Below are positions 7,324 through 14,600 of a DNA stretch of 64,000 nucleotides, piece by piece; within the stretch, counting starts at the first letter, position 1; each line of letters opens with the position of its first letter. The notes under the pieces were generated by a model that was not told where the DNA came from, did not search any database, and saw only the letters and a list, made by a program, of their open reading frames with translations. Position numbers and translations under genes: made by a program. The DNA lies in assembly GCF_030369635.1 (NCBI RefSeq), contig NZ_CP128474.1:558001-622000 (forward strand), read 5' to 3'. This DNA is from Microbacterium arborescens. GTDB taxonomy: Bacteria; Actinomycetota; Actinomycetes; Actinomycetales; Microbacteriaceae.

Positions 7324-8412
7324 ATGATGTCTGCGACGACCGCCGCGCGAGCGGTTCCCCCGGTGTCGACGGCAGAACGCGAGGTGAAACGCCGCCGCCT
7401 CGTCGCGGTGCGGGAGGATGCCGGCGCGGCAGCGCTCGTGCTCACGTCGCACGAGGCGCTGTCGTGGTACCTCGGCGGAGCGCGTACGCACGTCTCGCTC
7501 GCGGGCCCGCCCGTTCTGGCCGTGCGTGTCGCCGAGGACGGCGACACGCTCTTCGTCTCGGCGAACGAGGCCGACCGTCTGATCGCCGAGGAGCTCGACG
7601 CGGCCGGTGCCGCACGGGTCGTGCGGGTGCCCTGGTACGAGTCGGTCGTCGCCCGAGCCGGTGCCGGCGACGGCGGCGACCGTGTGGTCGGTGAGGCGGA
7701 GGTCGGGGTGCAGCTGCGAGCGGCGCGAGCCGAGCTGGTTCCGGAGGAGGTCGATCGCTATCGCGCGCTCGGTCGCGACGTGGCCGAGACGCTGACGGAT
7801 GTCGCTGCCGGGCTCTCGCCGGCGACATCGGAGCGCACCGCGGCATCCGCGCTCGCCGCCGAGCTCGTCGAGCGTGGGATCGACCCGCTCGTGCTCCTCG
7901 TCGCCGGGCACGCGAGGCTTCCGCACCGGCACCCGCTGCCGACCGAGGCGGCCCTCGGTGACCGGGCGATGCTGGTCGTGTGCGGCCGGCGGCACGGGCT
8001 GATCGCCAACGCGACCCGTTGGGTCGGCGCAGCCGGCGCCGACGACGACCGCATCCTCGCGGTCGAGGCAGCGTTCTTCTCGGCGACGCGTCCCGGGACG
8101 CGGCTCGACGAGGCGTTCCGCGCGGGGTGCCGGGGTTATGCGCAGGCGGGGTTCGCGCCGGACGAGTGGGAGCGACACCACCAGGGCGGTCCGACGGGCT
8201 ACGCGGGGCGCGATCCCCGGGCGACCGCCGAGACGCGCGACATCGTCCGGTCGCCGCACGCGTTCGCCTGGAACCCGAGCGCGCCCGGTGCGAAGGTCGA
8301 AGACACGGTGCTCGTGTCGGACGCGGGTGTCGAGGTTCTGACGGTCGATCCGCGCTGGCCCACCACCACCGTCGGTGGCCTCGCCCGGCCCGTGGCGCGT
8401 CCGTTCGGCTGA
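7324..8412 (+). CDS. M24-family (creatinase/Xaa-Pro peptidase-like) protein with degenerate metal site
   Basis: A 362-residue pita-bread-fold protein. An N-terminal creatinase-like domain (about 15-130) is followed by an M24 domain. The sequence GHARLPHRHPLPT aligns with the usual PHG/H-x-PT region, and HHQGGPTGY with the HxGHG region. Where metallopeptidases have the two metal-binding Asp residues, this protein reads VVCGRRHGLIANATR, with Cys and Asn instead, so a two-metal peptidase is unlikely. Creatinase uses this fold without metal. ATG 7324 or 7327 both follow GGAG. It is divergent from the LacI gene; its substrate is unknown. Confidence 0.72.
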   Translation: MMSATTAARAVPPVSTAEREVKRRRLVAVREDAGAAALVLTSHEALSWYLGGARTHVSLAGPPVLAVRVAEDGDTLFVSANEADRLIAEELDAAGAARVVRVPWYESVVARAGAGDGGDRVVGEAEVGVQLRAARAELVPEEVDRYRALGRDVAETLTDVAAGLSPATSERTAASALAAELVERGIDPLVLLVAGHARLPHRHPLPTEAALGDRAMLVVCGRRHGLIANATRWVGAAGADDDRILAVEAAFFSATRPGTRLDEAFRAGCRGYAQAGFAPDEWERHHQGGPTGYAGRDPRATAETRDIVRSPHAFAWNPSAPGAKVEDTVLVSDAGVEVLTVDPRWPTTTVGGLARPVARPFG

Positions 8413-8478
8413 CGGCGCGTCTGGCGTCCGGCGCCCGTCGGGTTGCGGGGCTGCCATGATGGCGGGAGAACGCAGTGT

Positions 8479-8495
8479 CGCGTCGTCATGACGCG
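8479..8495. promoter_or_regulatory. Inverted repeat upstream of the GH30 gene
   Basis: CGCGTC-GTCAT-GACGCG forms six-base arms 30 bases before the GH30 start codon, a plausible operator or leader hairpin. It differs from the LacI-type sites elsewhere in the window. Confidence 0.3.
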
Positions 8496-8524
8496 GGGCG
8501 TTCGCCTCCACCCGAAAGGCCCGC

Positions 8525-9922
8525 ATGTCCGAGACCGCCGCAGCCCTCGACCGCCGCATCAGCTGGGTCAGCACCGATCGCGAGCATGCGTGGGTCGAGA
8601 TGCCCGCGCCGCAGTTCGCGCCGTTGACGGGGATGCCCAACCTGCTGTTGCGCACGGACCGCCGGTACCAGACCGTCGAGGGGTTCGGTGTCTGCTTCAA
8701 CGAGCTCGGCTGGCGGGCGCTGTCACGTCTGGGCGAGGCCGATCGGGCCGAGATCTTCGATGAGCTGTTCACGCCGGGTCGGGGCACGGGCTTCTCGGTG
8801 TGCCGGATGCCGGTGGGCGCGAACGACTTCTCGACCGATTGGTACTCCTACGACGAGGTCGCGGGAGACTTCGGGCTCGAGCACTTCTCGATCGAGCACG
8901 ATCGCGCGTCGCTCATCCCGTACATCCATGAGGCGCTGCGGCGGCGGCCGGATCTGAAGCTGTGGGCATCGCCGTGGAGCCCGCCGTCGTGGATGAAGAC
9001 GAACGGTCATTACGCCGCCGCGCTGCCGTGGCGGGGAAGCGACGTCGACAACGGCCTGCGGCCCGACCAGGTCGGTGTCGAGGGCACGGACATGATGATC
9101 CAGGAGCCGCGCTATCTGGACGCGTACGCGGAGTACTTCGCCCGATTCGTCAAGGCCTACCGTGCGGAGGGCATCGACATCTCGATGGTCATGCCGCAGA
9201 ACGAGTTCAACTCGCCACAGGTGTTTCCGAGCTGCACGTGGACGCCCGAGGGGCTGGCCCGATTCATCGCCGTTCTCGGGCCCCGGATGCGGGAGCTGGG
9301 CGTCGACGTGTTCTTCGGAACGCAGGAGCGTCCGGCGCCGGAGCACCTCGCGACCGTGCTCGCCGAACCGGATGCCGGGCCGTTCATCTCGGGCGCGGGA
9401 TTCCAGTGGGCAGGCAAGGGCGCCATCGCCGATGCCCATCGGATCGCGCCTCACCTGTCGCTCTACCAGACCGAGCAGGAGTGCGGGGATGGCCGGAACG
9501 ACTGGCGTTTCGCGCGTTACACCTGGTCTCTCATGAGGCGCTTCTTCGAGGCCGGCGCCAACGCGTACACCTACTGGAACCTCGCTCTCGACGAGGGAGG
9601 AGTCAGCCGGTGGGGATGGGCGCAGAACTCCCTGGTCGTCGTCGATCCCGCGACCAACGGATTCCGTTACACCCACGAGTTCTTCGTGATGAAGCACCTC
9701 GCGCACCACGTGCAGGTCGGCGCGACGCGCATCGATGCATTCAGCTGGACGGGTCACGAGAACCAGCTCGCATTCGAGAACCCGGACGGCTCGATCGTCA
9801 TCGTCATGCAGAACGACCTCGCGGACGAGATGCCGGTGACCATCGCCCTCGACGGTGCGGCGTTCGACGTGGTCCTGCCCGCGGACTCGTTCAGTACGAT
9901 CCGCATCGCCGCCCCCGCCTGA
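8525..9922 (+). CDS. GH30-family glycoside hydrolase (beta-glucosidase/beta-xylosidase/beta-1,6-glucanase type)
   Basis: A 465-residue clan-A glycosidase. It has the acid/base Glu227 in MPQNEF and the nucleophile Glu317 in YQTEQEC, followed by a small beta-sandwich (about 400-465). WASPWSPPSWMK near 147-158 is a GH30 hallmark. There is no signal peptide, so it acts in the cytoplasm on imported oligosaccharides. GAAAGG precedes the ATG at 8525. Subfamily and substrate cannot be fixed by eye. A hairpin and a poly-G tract separate it from the convergent binding-protein gene. Confidence 0.88.
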   Translation: MSETAAALDRRISWVSTDREHAWVEMPAPQFAPLTGMPNLLLRTDRRYQTVEGFGVCFNELGWRALSRLGEADRAEIFDELFTPGRGTGFSVCRMPVGANDFSTDWYSYDEVAGDFGLEHFSIEHDRASLIPYIHEALRRRPDLKLWASPWSPPSWMKTNGHYAAALPWRGSDVDNGLRPDQVGVEGTDMMIQEPRYLDAYAEYFARFVKAYRAEGIDISMVMPQNEFNSPQVFPSCTWTPEGLARFIAVLGPRMRELGVDVFFGTQERPAPEHLATVLAEPDAGPFISGAGFQWAGKGAIADAHRIAPHLSLYQTEQECGDGRNDWRFARYTWSLMRRFFEAGANAYTYWNLALDEGGVSRWGWAQNSLVVVDPATNGFRYTHEFFVMKHLAHHVQVGATRIDAFSWTGHENQLAFENPDGSIVIVMQNDLADEMPVTIALDGAAFDVVLPADSFSTIRIAAPA

Positions 9923-9927
9923 CGCTG

Positions 9928-9959
9928 ACCCGACGCGAATAGTCGTTTCCGCGTCGGGT
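9928..9959. terminator. Hairpin terminator between convergent GH30 and binding-protein genes
   Basis: ACCCGACGCG (9928-9937) pairs with CGCGTCGGGT (9950-9959) around a 12-base loop, six bases after the GH30 stop. No strong T tract follows, as is common in high-GC actinobacteria. Confidence 0.6.
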
Positions 9960-10000
9960 TCGGCGCCGTTCGCGTCGGCTCGCGCGCCGGGATGTCGGAC

Positions 10001-10018
10001 GGGGGGGGGGGGGGGGGG
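10001..10018. repeat. Poly-G tract of 18 bases
   Basis: An uninterrupted run of 18 guanines lies in the 109-base convergent spacer, 13 bases past the binding-protein stop codon. It is the longest homopolymer I see in the window. Confidence 0.95.
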
Positions 10019-10031
10019 CGAGTGGTGCTCG

Positions 10032-11312
10032 TCAGCTCGCGTCGAGCGCGGTCTGCACCTGCGAGACGAGCTCCGAGGCCGCCTCGGCGGGGGTCGCCTT
10101 GTCGAAGGTGACGTCGTCGAGCAGCTTCGTGATGATCGGGCCGAGCTGCGAGGTGGGCAGCGCCAGCGGGTTCTGCGCCGCCCCGCCGGCAGCGGAGAGG
10201 CGATCGATGAAGGCGACCTGGGCCTTCTCGGAGTCCGTGAACTCGGGGGTGATCGCCTCGAGCACAGCGGGCGTCGCGGGGATGCCGAGGGTGAGCTTGT
10301 TGAGGGGCCCGGCTTCGTCGCTGTTGAGGAGGAAGTCGATGAGCATCGCCGCTTCGCGCGGGTGCTTCGACTTCGACGAGACGGCGTACTGGACGGTGGG
10401 CTGGATGACGAGGCCGACCTTGCCGGCCTTGTCGCCCGGCACGTTGAGGATCTGAAGATCCTGACCGGATGCCGTGGCGTAGATGCCGGTGAAGTTGAGC
10501 GGGGCGAACGCCATGCCGATCTTCCCCTGGCCCATGAGGCTCTGCTCGAGGGAGGCCGACGCATCCTCGGACGCAGTCGACGCGTCGGGCGACCCTCCGC
10601 TGGCCTGGAGTTCCTTCGCGAACGTGAAGAACGCGTTCGCCGTCTTCTCGCTGACTCCGAACTCGCCGTCGGCGGTGTAGAGGTCTTCGCCGTTCTGGCG
10701 GGCGAAGGCCATGAGTGACTGGTCGTTCGCGATCTGCGCCGACCCGTAGACCCCGTCGCCGCTCTTCTCGGAGATCTGCGTGGCGATATCGATGTAGTCG
10801 TCCCACGTCCACGTCGTGTCGTCGGGCAGGGGGACGCCCGCCGCTTCGAACACCGCAGGGTTGACGATGATGCCGCGTGAGCCGACGCCGGTCGGTAAGG
10901 CGTAAAGCTTGCCGTCGATGATGCCCGCGTCGAGTGATCCGGGTGTGAACGAGTCCTGATCGACGTCGGATGAGATGTCGGCGATCGCGTTCTTCGCGAC
11001 GTAGAGCGGGAGGGCGTCGTAGGTGATCTGCAGGGCATCCGGGGCGCCGCCGCCGGCGACCTGGGTCGCGAGCTTGTCGTAGTAGCCGTTGTACTCGCTC
11101 GGCTCGCCCGCGACGGTGATGTTCGGGTGGGCCTTCTCGAAGAGCGCGATCTGCTCGTCCTTGATGGCGTTGAGCTCGTCGCTGCCCCACCAGGCGAAGC
11201 GCAGGGTGATCTTCTCGTCGTCGCCACCGCCGGTGCCTGCGGCGCAGCCGGACAGCGAGACCGCGATCGCGACGCCGGCGGCGGCGAGGGCGAGGAGTCG
11301 TCGGTTGTTCAT
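10032..11312 (-). CDS. Sugar ABC importer A, substrate-binding lipoprotein (CUT1)
   Basis: A 426-residue extracellular solute-binding protein of the MalE/UgpB type. It has a signal peptide ending in lipobox LSGC, with lipidated Cys23, and a mature domain opening with ITLRFAWWGSDE. It would tether to the outer face of the membrane and deliver an oligosaccharide to permeases. The matching permeases are probably those at 12744-14583, separated from it by a divergent promoter block and an esterase gene. Two LacI-type operators lie upstream. Confidence 0.9.
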   Translation of the reverse strand: MNNRRLLALAAAGVAIAVSLSGCAAGTGGGDDEKITLRFAWWGSDELNAIKDEQIALFEKAHPNITVAGEPSEYNGYYDKLATQVAGGGAPDALQITYDALPLYVAKNAIADISSDVDQDSFTPGSLDAGIIDGKLYALPTGVGSRGIIVNPAVFEAAGVPLPDDTTWTWDDYIDIATQISEKSGDGVYGSAQIANDQSLMAFARQNGEDLYTADGEFGVSEKTANAFFTFAKELQASGGSPDASTASEDASASLEQSLMGQGKIGMAFAPLNFTGIYATASGQDLQILNVPGDKAGKVGLVIQPTVQYAVSSKSKHPREAAMLIDFLLNSDEAGPLNKLTLGIPATPAVLEAITPEFTDSEKAQVAFIDRLSAAGGAAQNPLALPTSQLGPIITKLLDDVTFDKATPAEAASELVSQVQTALDAS

Positions 11313-11362
11313 GGGAGGTCCTCTCGGGCGGGTGCGCCGCGGCGTCGGCGTCGACGTTCGCG

Positions 11363-11411
11363 GGAAGCGTTTTCTCGTCAGCGTCCCTCGATCGTGAGAA
11401 AACGCTTACTG
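11363..11411 (-). promoter_or_regulatory. Pair of LacI-type operators upstream of binding protein A
   Basis: GGAAGCGTTTTCT (11363-11375) and GTGAGAAAACGCTTACTG (11394-11411) have centres about 33 bases apart, close to three helical turns. Cooperative binding ahead of the binding-protein gene is therefore plausible. A convincing -10 box is not visible. Confidence 0.6.
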
Positions 11412-11464
11412 ACGGACGTTAACGCTCGCCCACCGCAATGTCAACGATGTGCCCCGAGGCGATC

Positions 11465-12622
11465 TCAGGCGCCGAGCCGGTCGGCCAGGAAAGCGCGGGC
11501 CTCGTCCTGCATCTCCCGCGAAGAGACGTGCCCCGCATCGTGGAACGAACCGGCGTACCCCGCCGACCCGACCAGAGCAGCGTCGGCGGCGCGCATCCCC
11601 GCGGCGGGGAACAGCGGGTCGTGCCGTCCGTACTGCACGAGCACAGCTTGTCCCTCGCGCGGTCGAGCAAGATCCGGCCAGTCTCCGGCCACCCGGATGC
11701 CAGGGCTGTGCAGCAGCCATGAATGGGTGTCGATCTCGGCGGGGACGAGCGAGGCGAAGGTGGCCATCATGCAGGTGACGACGGTCGCGGAGATGCGCCG
11801 GTCGAGGGCGGCCGCGAGCACCGCCCGTCCGCCGCCACCCGACAGGCCGAACACTCCGAGTCGGCCGGGGTCGACCCCCGGCATCTCGGCCAGGACGTCG
11901 AGCGCCGCGAGGTCGTCGCTCGCGACGGCTCCGGCGAGGCTCGCCCCGAGCATCCCGGCGGCCTTGGCGAGCGAGTCCTCGTGCAGTGTCGAGATCGCAT
12001 CGAACCGGTCGTCGGCGCTCGGGTCCTCACCGCGTTCGCGCCAGAGCGCTTCGCGGGCCGCGATGTGCTCGGCCAGGCGCGGCGTCGGCTGCGAGAGATC
12101 GAATGCGCGGCTGCCCCACGAGAACGTGTCGTGCACGAGCACGGCGAACCCGGCGCGGGCGAGGTCGTTCGCGGGCGCCCGACCGTCGTAGATGTCGCGT
12201 CTCAGCCTGGCGGCGGTCGGGTGTGCGGGGCGGTCGGTCTCGACCAGCTGTTCCGCCCCGACCGATCGGACCCCGCCGTGGCAGTGCAGCCCGAGCAGGC
12301 CGGGGAGGGGGGAGCGGATGCCGGCCGGGCGCAGCAGCCAAGCTCGGGTCCGCGGCCCGTACGGGAGCTGCCAGCTCACCTTCGAGCCGTCGACACCGCC
12401 GCTCGACCAGGTGTGCTCGACGCGGATACCGTCGGCGACCGGGCGCCGCACGCCGAGGACGTGGGCGAGCGTGTCGCCGCGCTCATCGCCGGGCCGATGC
12501 GGTGCAGTGCGCTCGAGGTATGCGGGCCAGTCGGTGTAACCGGTCAGGGGCCCGGCGGGGTGGGATGCGGCGTGTGCGGCGCCGCCGTCGGCGAGTGCGG
12601 GCGAGGGGTCAGGCGACGTCAT
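11465..12622 (-). CDS. Alpha/beta hydrolase, acetyl-xylan-esterase/dienelactone-hydrolase-like
   Basis: A 385-residue alpha/beta hydrolase. It has nucleophile elbow GLSGGGG near residue 265, an Asp candidate in YGRHDP and a His candidate in HDAGH near the C-terminus. An early HCHGG supplies the oxyanion-loop region. There is no signal peptide. ATG 12622 is chosen as the first plausible start after the operator-bearing spacer; upstream in-frame codons run through the divergent promoter. Sitting inside the importer A locus, it probably deacylates imported oligosaccharides; the ester is unknown. Confidence 0.75.
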   Translation of the reverse strand: MTSPDPSPALADGGAAHAASHPAGPLTGYTDWPAYLERTAPHRPGDERGDTLAHVLGVRRPVADGIRVEHTWSSGGVDGSKVSWQLPYGPRTRAWLLRPAGIRSPLPGLLGLHCHGGVRSVGAEQLVETDRPAHPTAARLRRDIYDGRAPANDLARAGFAVLVHDTFSWGSRAFDLSQPTPRLAEHIAAREALWRERGEDPSADDRFDAISTLHEDSLAKAAGMLGASLAGAVASDDLAALDVLAEMPGVDPGRLGVFGLSGGGGRAVLAAALDRRISATVVTCMMATFASLVPAEIDTHSWLLHSPGIRVAGDWPDLARPREGQAVLVQYGRHDPLFPAAGMRAADAALVGSAGYAGSFHDAGHVSSREMQDEARAFLADRLGA

Positions 12623-12645
12623 CGTGGCTCCGATCGAGGGGACGC

Positions 12646-12691
12646 TTGTGTGTCCACGTCGATAGTGTATCTTCGCAGAAAGCGCTTTCTG
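12646..12691 (+). promoter_or_regulatory. Promoter and perfect LacI operator for the importer A permeases
   Basis: TTGTGT (12646-12651) and TATCTT (12668-12673) with a 16-base spacer form a candidate promoter. CAGAAAGCGCTTTCTG (12676-12691) is a perfect 16-base palindrome at the expected transcription start. The same site lies upstream of the divergent esterase gene and could control both. Confidence 0.65.
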
Positions 12692-12743
12692 AGCGCTCGG
12701 CATCGCTCGACGACGAAGCGATGGATGTGTCGAGGAGGACCGG

Positions 12744-13676
12744 ATGAGCGCCATCGGCGAGCTGTCCCGGCTGCGGCGTCCCGCAGGGCGGGCTGCGCGG
12801 GAGAAACCGCGCGACACGAAGGCGGCGATGGTCTTCCTCGCACCGTGGCTCCTCGGTCTCGTGCTCGTGACCGTGCTCCCGATCGCGGCGTCGCTGTACC
12901 TGTCGTTCACCAAGTACGACCTGTTCAACGCCCCCGAGTTCATCGGGATCGACAACTACGTCCGCATGGCCCAGGACCCGCGCCTGGCGGCATCCCTCGG
13001 CGTCACCTTCGTGTACGTCCTCGTCGGCGTCCCGCTCGCCATGGGTGCGGCCCTCGGCATCGCACTGCTGCTCGACAAGGGGCTGCGCGGCCTGGCGTTC
13101 TACCGCTCGATGTTCTACCTCCCTTCCCTGCTCGGCTCCTCGGTCGCGGTGGCGATCCTGTGGAAGCAGATCTTCGGCGTCGACGGACTCGTCAACCAGT
13201 TCCTCGCGATCTTCGGCATCGAAGGCCCGGGGTGGATCTCCAACCCCGACACGGCACTGTCGACGATCATCCTGCTGAGCGTCTGGGGATTCGGCGCGCC
13301 GATGGTCATCTTCCTCGCGGGCCTGCGCCAGATCCCGGTGATGTACTACGAGGCCGCGGCGATGGACGGCGCGGGGTCCGCCCGGCAGTTCTTCTCGATC
13401 ACGCTGCCGCTGCTGAGCCCGATCGTCTTCTTCAACCTCGTGCTGTCGATGATCGGCGCCTTCCAGGCCTTCACGCAGGCGTTCATCATCTCGAACGGAT
13501 CGGGTGGGCCGTCCGACTCGACGCTCTTCTACACGCTGTACCTCTACCAGAAGGGGTTCACGGCGTTCGACATGGGCTACGCCTCGGCCATGGCCTGGCT
13601 GCTGGTGGCCATCATCGCGGGCTTCACCGCCGTGAACTTCGCTCTCTCCAAGCTGTGGGTGTTCTATGACGACTGA
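12744..13676 (+). CDS. Sugar ABC importer A permease (MalF/UgpA type)
   Basis: A 310-residue inner-membrane permease with six predicted transmembrane segments and the cytoplasmic EAA loop (YYEAAAMDGAG, near residues 200-210) that contacts the ATPase. It overlaps the next permease gene by 11 bases. GAGGA precedes the ATG. It pairs with the downstream MalG-type subunit and presumably with the binding protein at 10032-11312. No ATPase gene is present nearby. Confidence 0.92.
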   Translation: MSAIGELSRLRRPAGRAAREKPRDTKAAMVFLAPWLLGLVLVTVLPIAASLYLSFTKYDLFNAPEFIGIDNYVRMAQDPRLAASLGVTFVYVLVGVPLAMGAALGIALLLDKGLRGLAFYRSMFYLPSLLGSSVAVAILWKQIFGVDGLVNQFLAIFGIEGPGWISNPDTALSTIILLSVWGFGAPMVIFLAGLRQIPVMYYEAAAMDGAGSARQFFSITLPLLSPIVFFNLVLSMIGAFQAFTQAFIISNGSGGPSDSTLFYTLYLYQKGFTAFDMGYASAMAWLLVAIIAGFTAVNFALSKLWVFYDD

Positions 13677-14583
13677 ACTGATCACGACCGCCGATCGCAG
13701 GAACGCCCGCGAGCGTCAGCGTGCGCGTCGGCGCGAGGAGCTCGGCCTCGGACGTCGGAGCCGGGCGGGCGCGCTCGCGCGGCACATCTTCCTCATCGCG
13801 ACGTCGCTGCTGATGCTCTACCCGCTGCTGTGGATGATCGTCAGTTCGCTACGGCCCAACGACGAGATCTTCCGCCTCCCGGGCCTGTGGCCGCTGTCGT
13901 TCGAGGTCGACAACTACATCCAGGGATGGAACGCGCTCTCGCCCTCGTTCGGCACCTACCTGTGGAACTCGCTCGTCGTGGTCGCGGGGTCGATCGTGGG
14001 AAACCTCGTGTCGTGCGCGATGGCCGCCTATGCGTTCGCCCGGCTGAACTTCCACTTCAAGCGCACGCTCTTCGCGATCATGCTCGTCACGATCATGCTG
14101 CCCGTGCACATCGTCATCGTGCCGCAATACATCATGTTCAGTCAGCTCGGGCTCGTGAACACCTTCTGGCCGCTGATCCTGCCGAAGGCCCTCGCGACCG
14201 ACGCGTTCTTCGTCTTCCTGATGGTGCAGTTCATCCGCGGCATCCCGCGTGAGCTCGACGAAGCGGCCCGCATCGACGGCGCCGGCCATGCCCGCATCTT
14301 CCTGCAGATCCTGCTGCCGATGATGACCCCGGCGCTCGCGACGACCGCCATCTTCACGTTCGTGTGGGTGTGGAACGACTTCTTCGGGGCACTGATCTAC
14401 CTCAACAACCCCGACCTGTTCACCGTGCCGCTCGCGCTCCGCCAGTTCATGTCGGCGCAGGGGGCCTCGAACTTCGGCGGCATGTTCGCGATGTCGGTGG
14501 TCTCGCTCGTGCCGGTGTTCCTGGCGTTCCTGTTCGGCCAGCGCTTCCTCATCCGAGGCATCGCGACGACCGGCATCAAGTAG
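13666..14583 (+). CDS. Sugar ABC importer A permease (MalG/UgpE type)
   Basis: A 305-residue second permease subunit. It has an N-terminal Arg-rich cytoplasmic segment, six transmembrane segments, and an EAA loop reading DEAARIDGAGHARIF near residues 198-212. Its start lies within the end of the first permease gene, giving coupled 1:1 synthesis. Its 3' end faces the Gfo-PmoA fusion gene with only 17 bases between the stops. Confidence 0.92.
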   Translation: MTTELITTADRRNARERQRARRREELGLGRRSRAGALARHIFLIATSLLMLYPLLWMIVSSLRPNDEIFRLPGLWPLSFEVDNYIQGWNALSPSFGTYLWNSLVVVAGSIVGNLVSCAMAAYAFARLNFHFKRTLFAIMLVTIMLPVHIVIVPQYIMFSQLGLVNTFWPLILPKALATDAFFVFLMVQFIRGIPRELDEAARIDGAGHARIFLQILLPMMTPALATTAIFTFVWVWNDFFGALIYLNNPDLFTVPLALRQFMSAQGASNFGGMFAMSVVSLVPVFLAFLFGQRFLIRGIATTGIK

Positions 14584-14600
14584 CTGCCGGTCGCGCGGGG

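Noticed and set aside
8412..8438. Weak stem ACGGCGC/GCGCCCGT after the M24-like gene
   Set aside because: It needs a bulge and has no following T tract. Similar stems are common by chance in GC-rich DNA, so it was not listed as a terminator.
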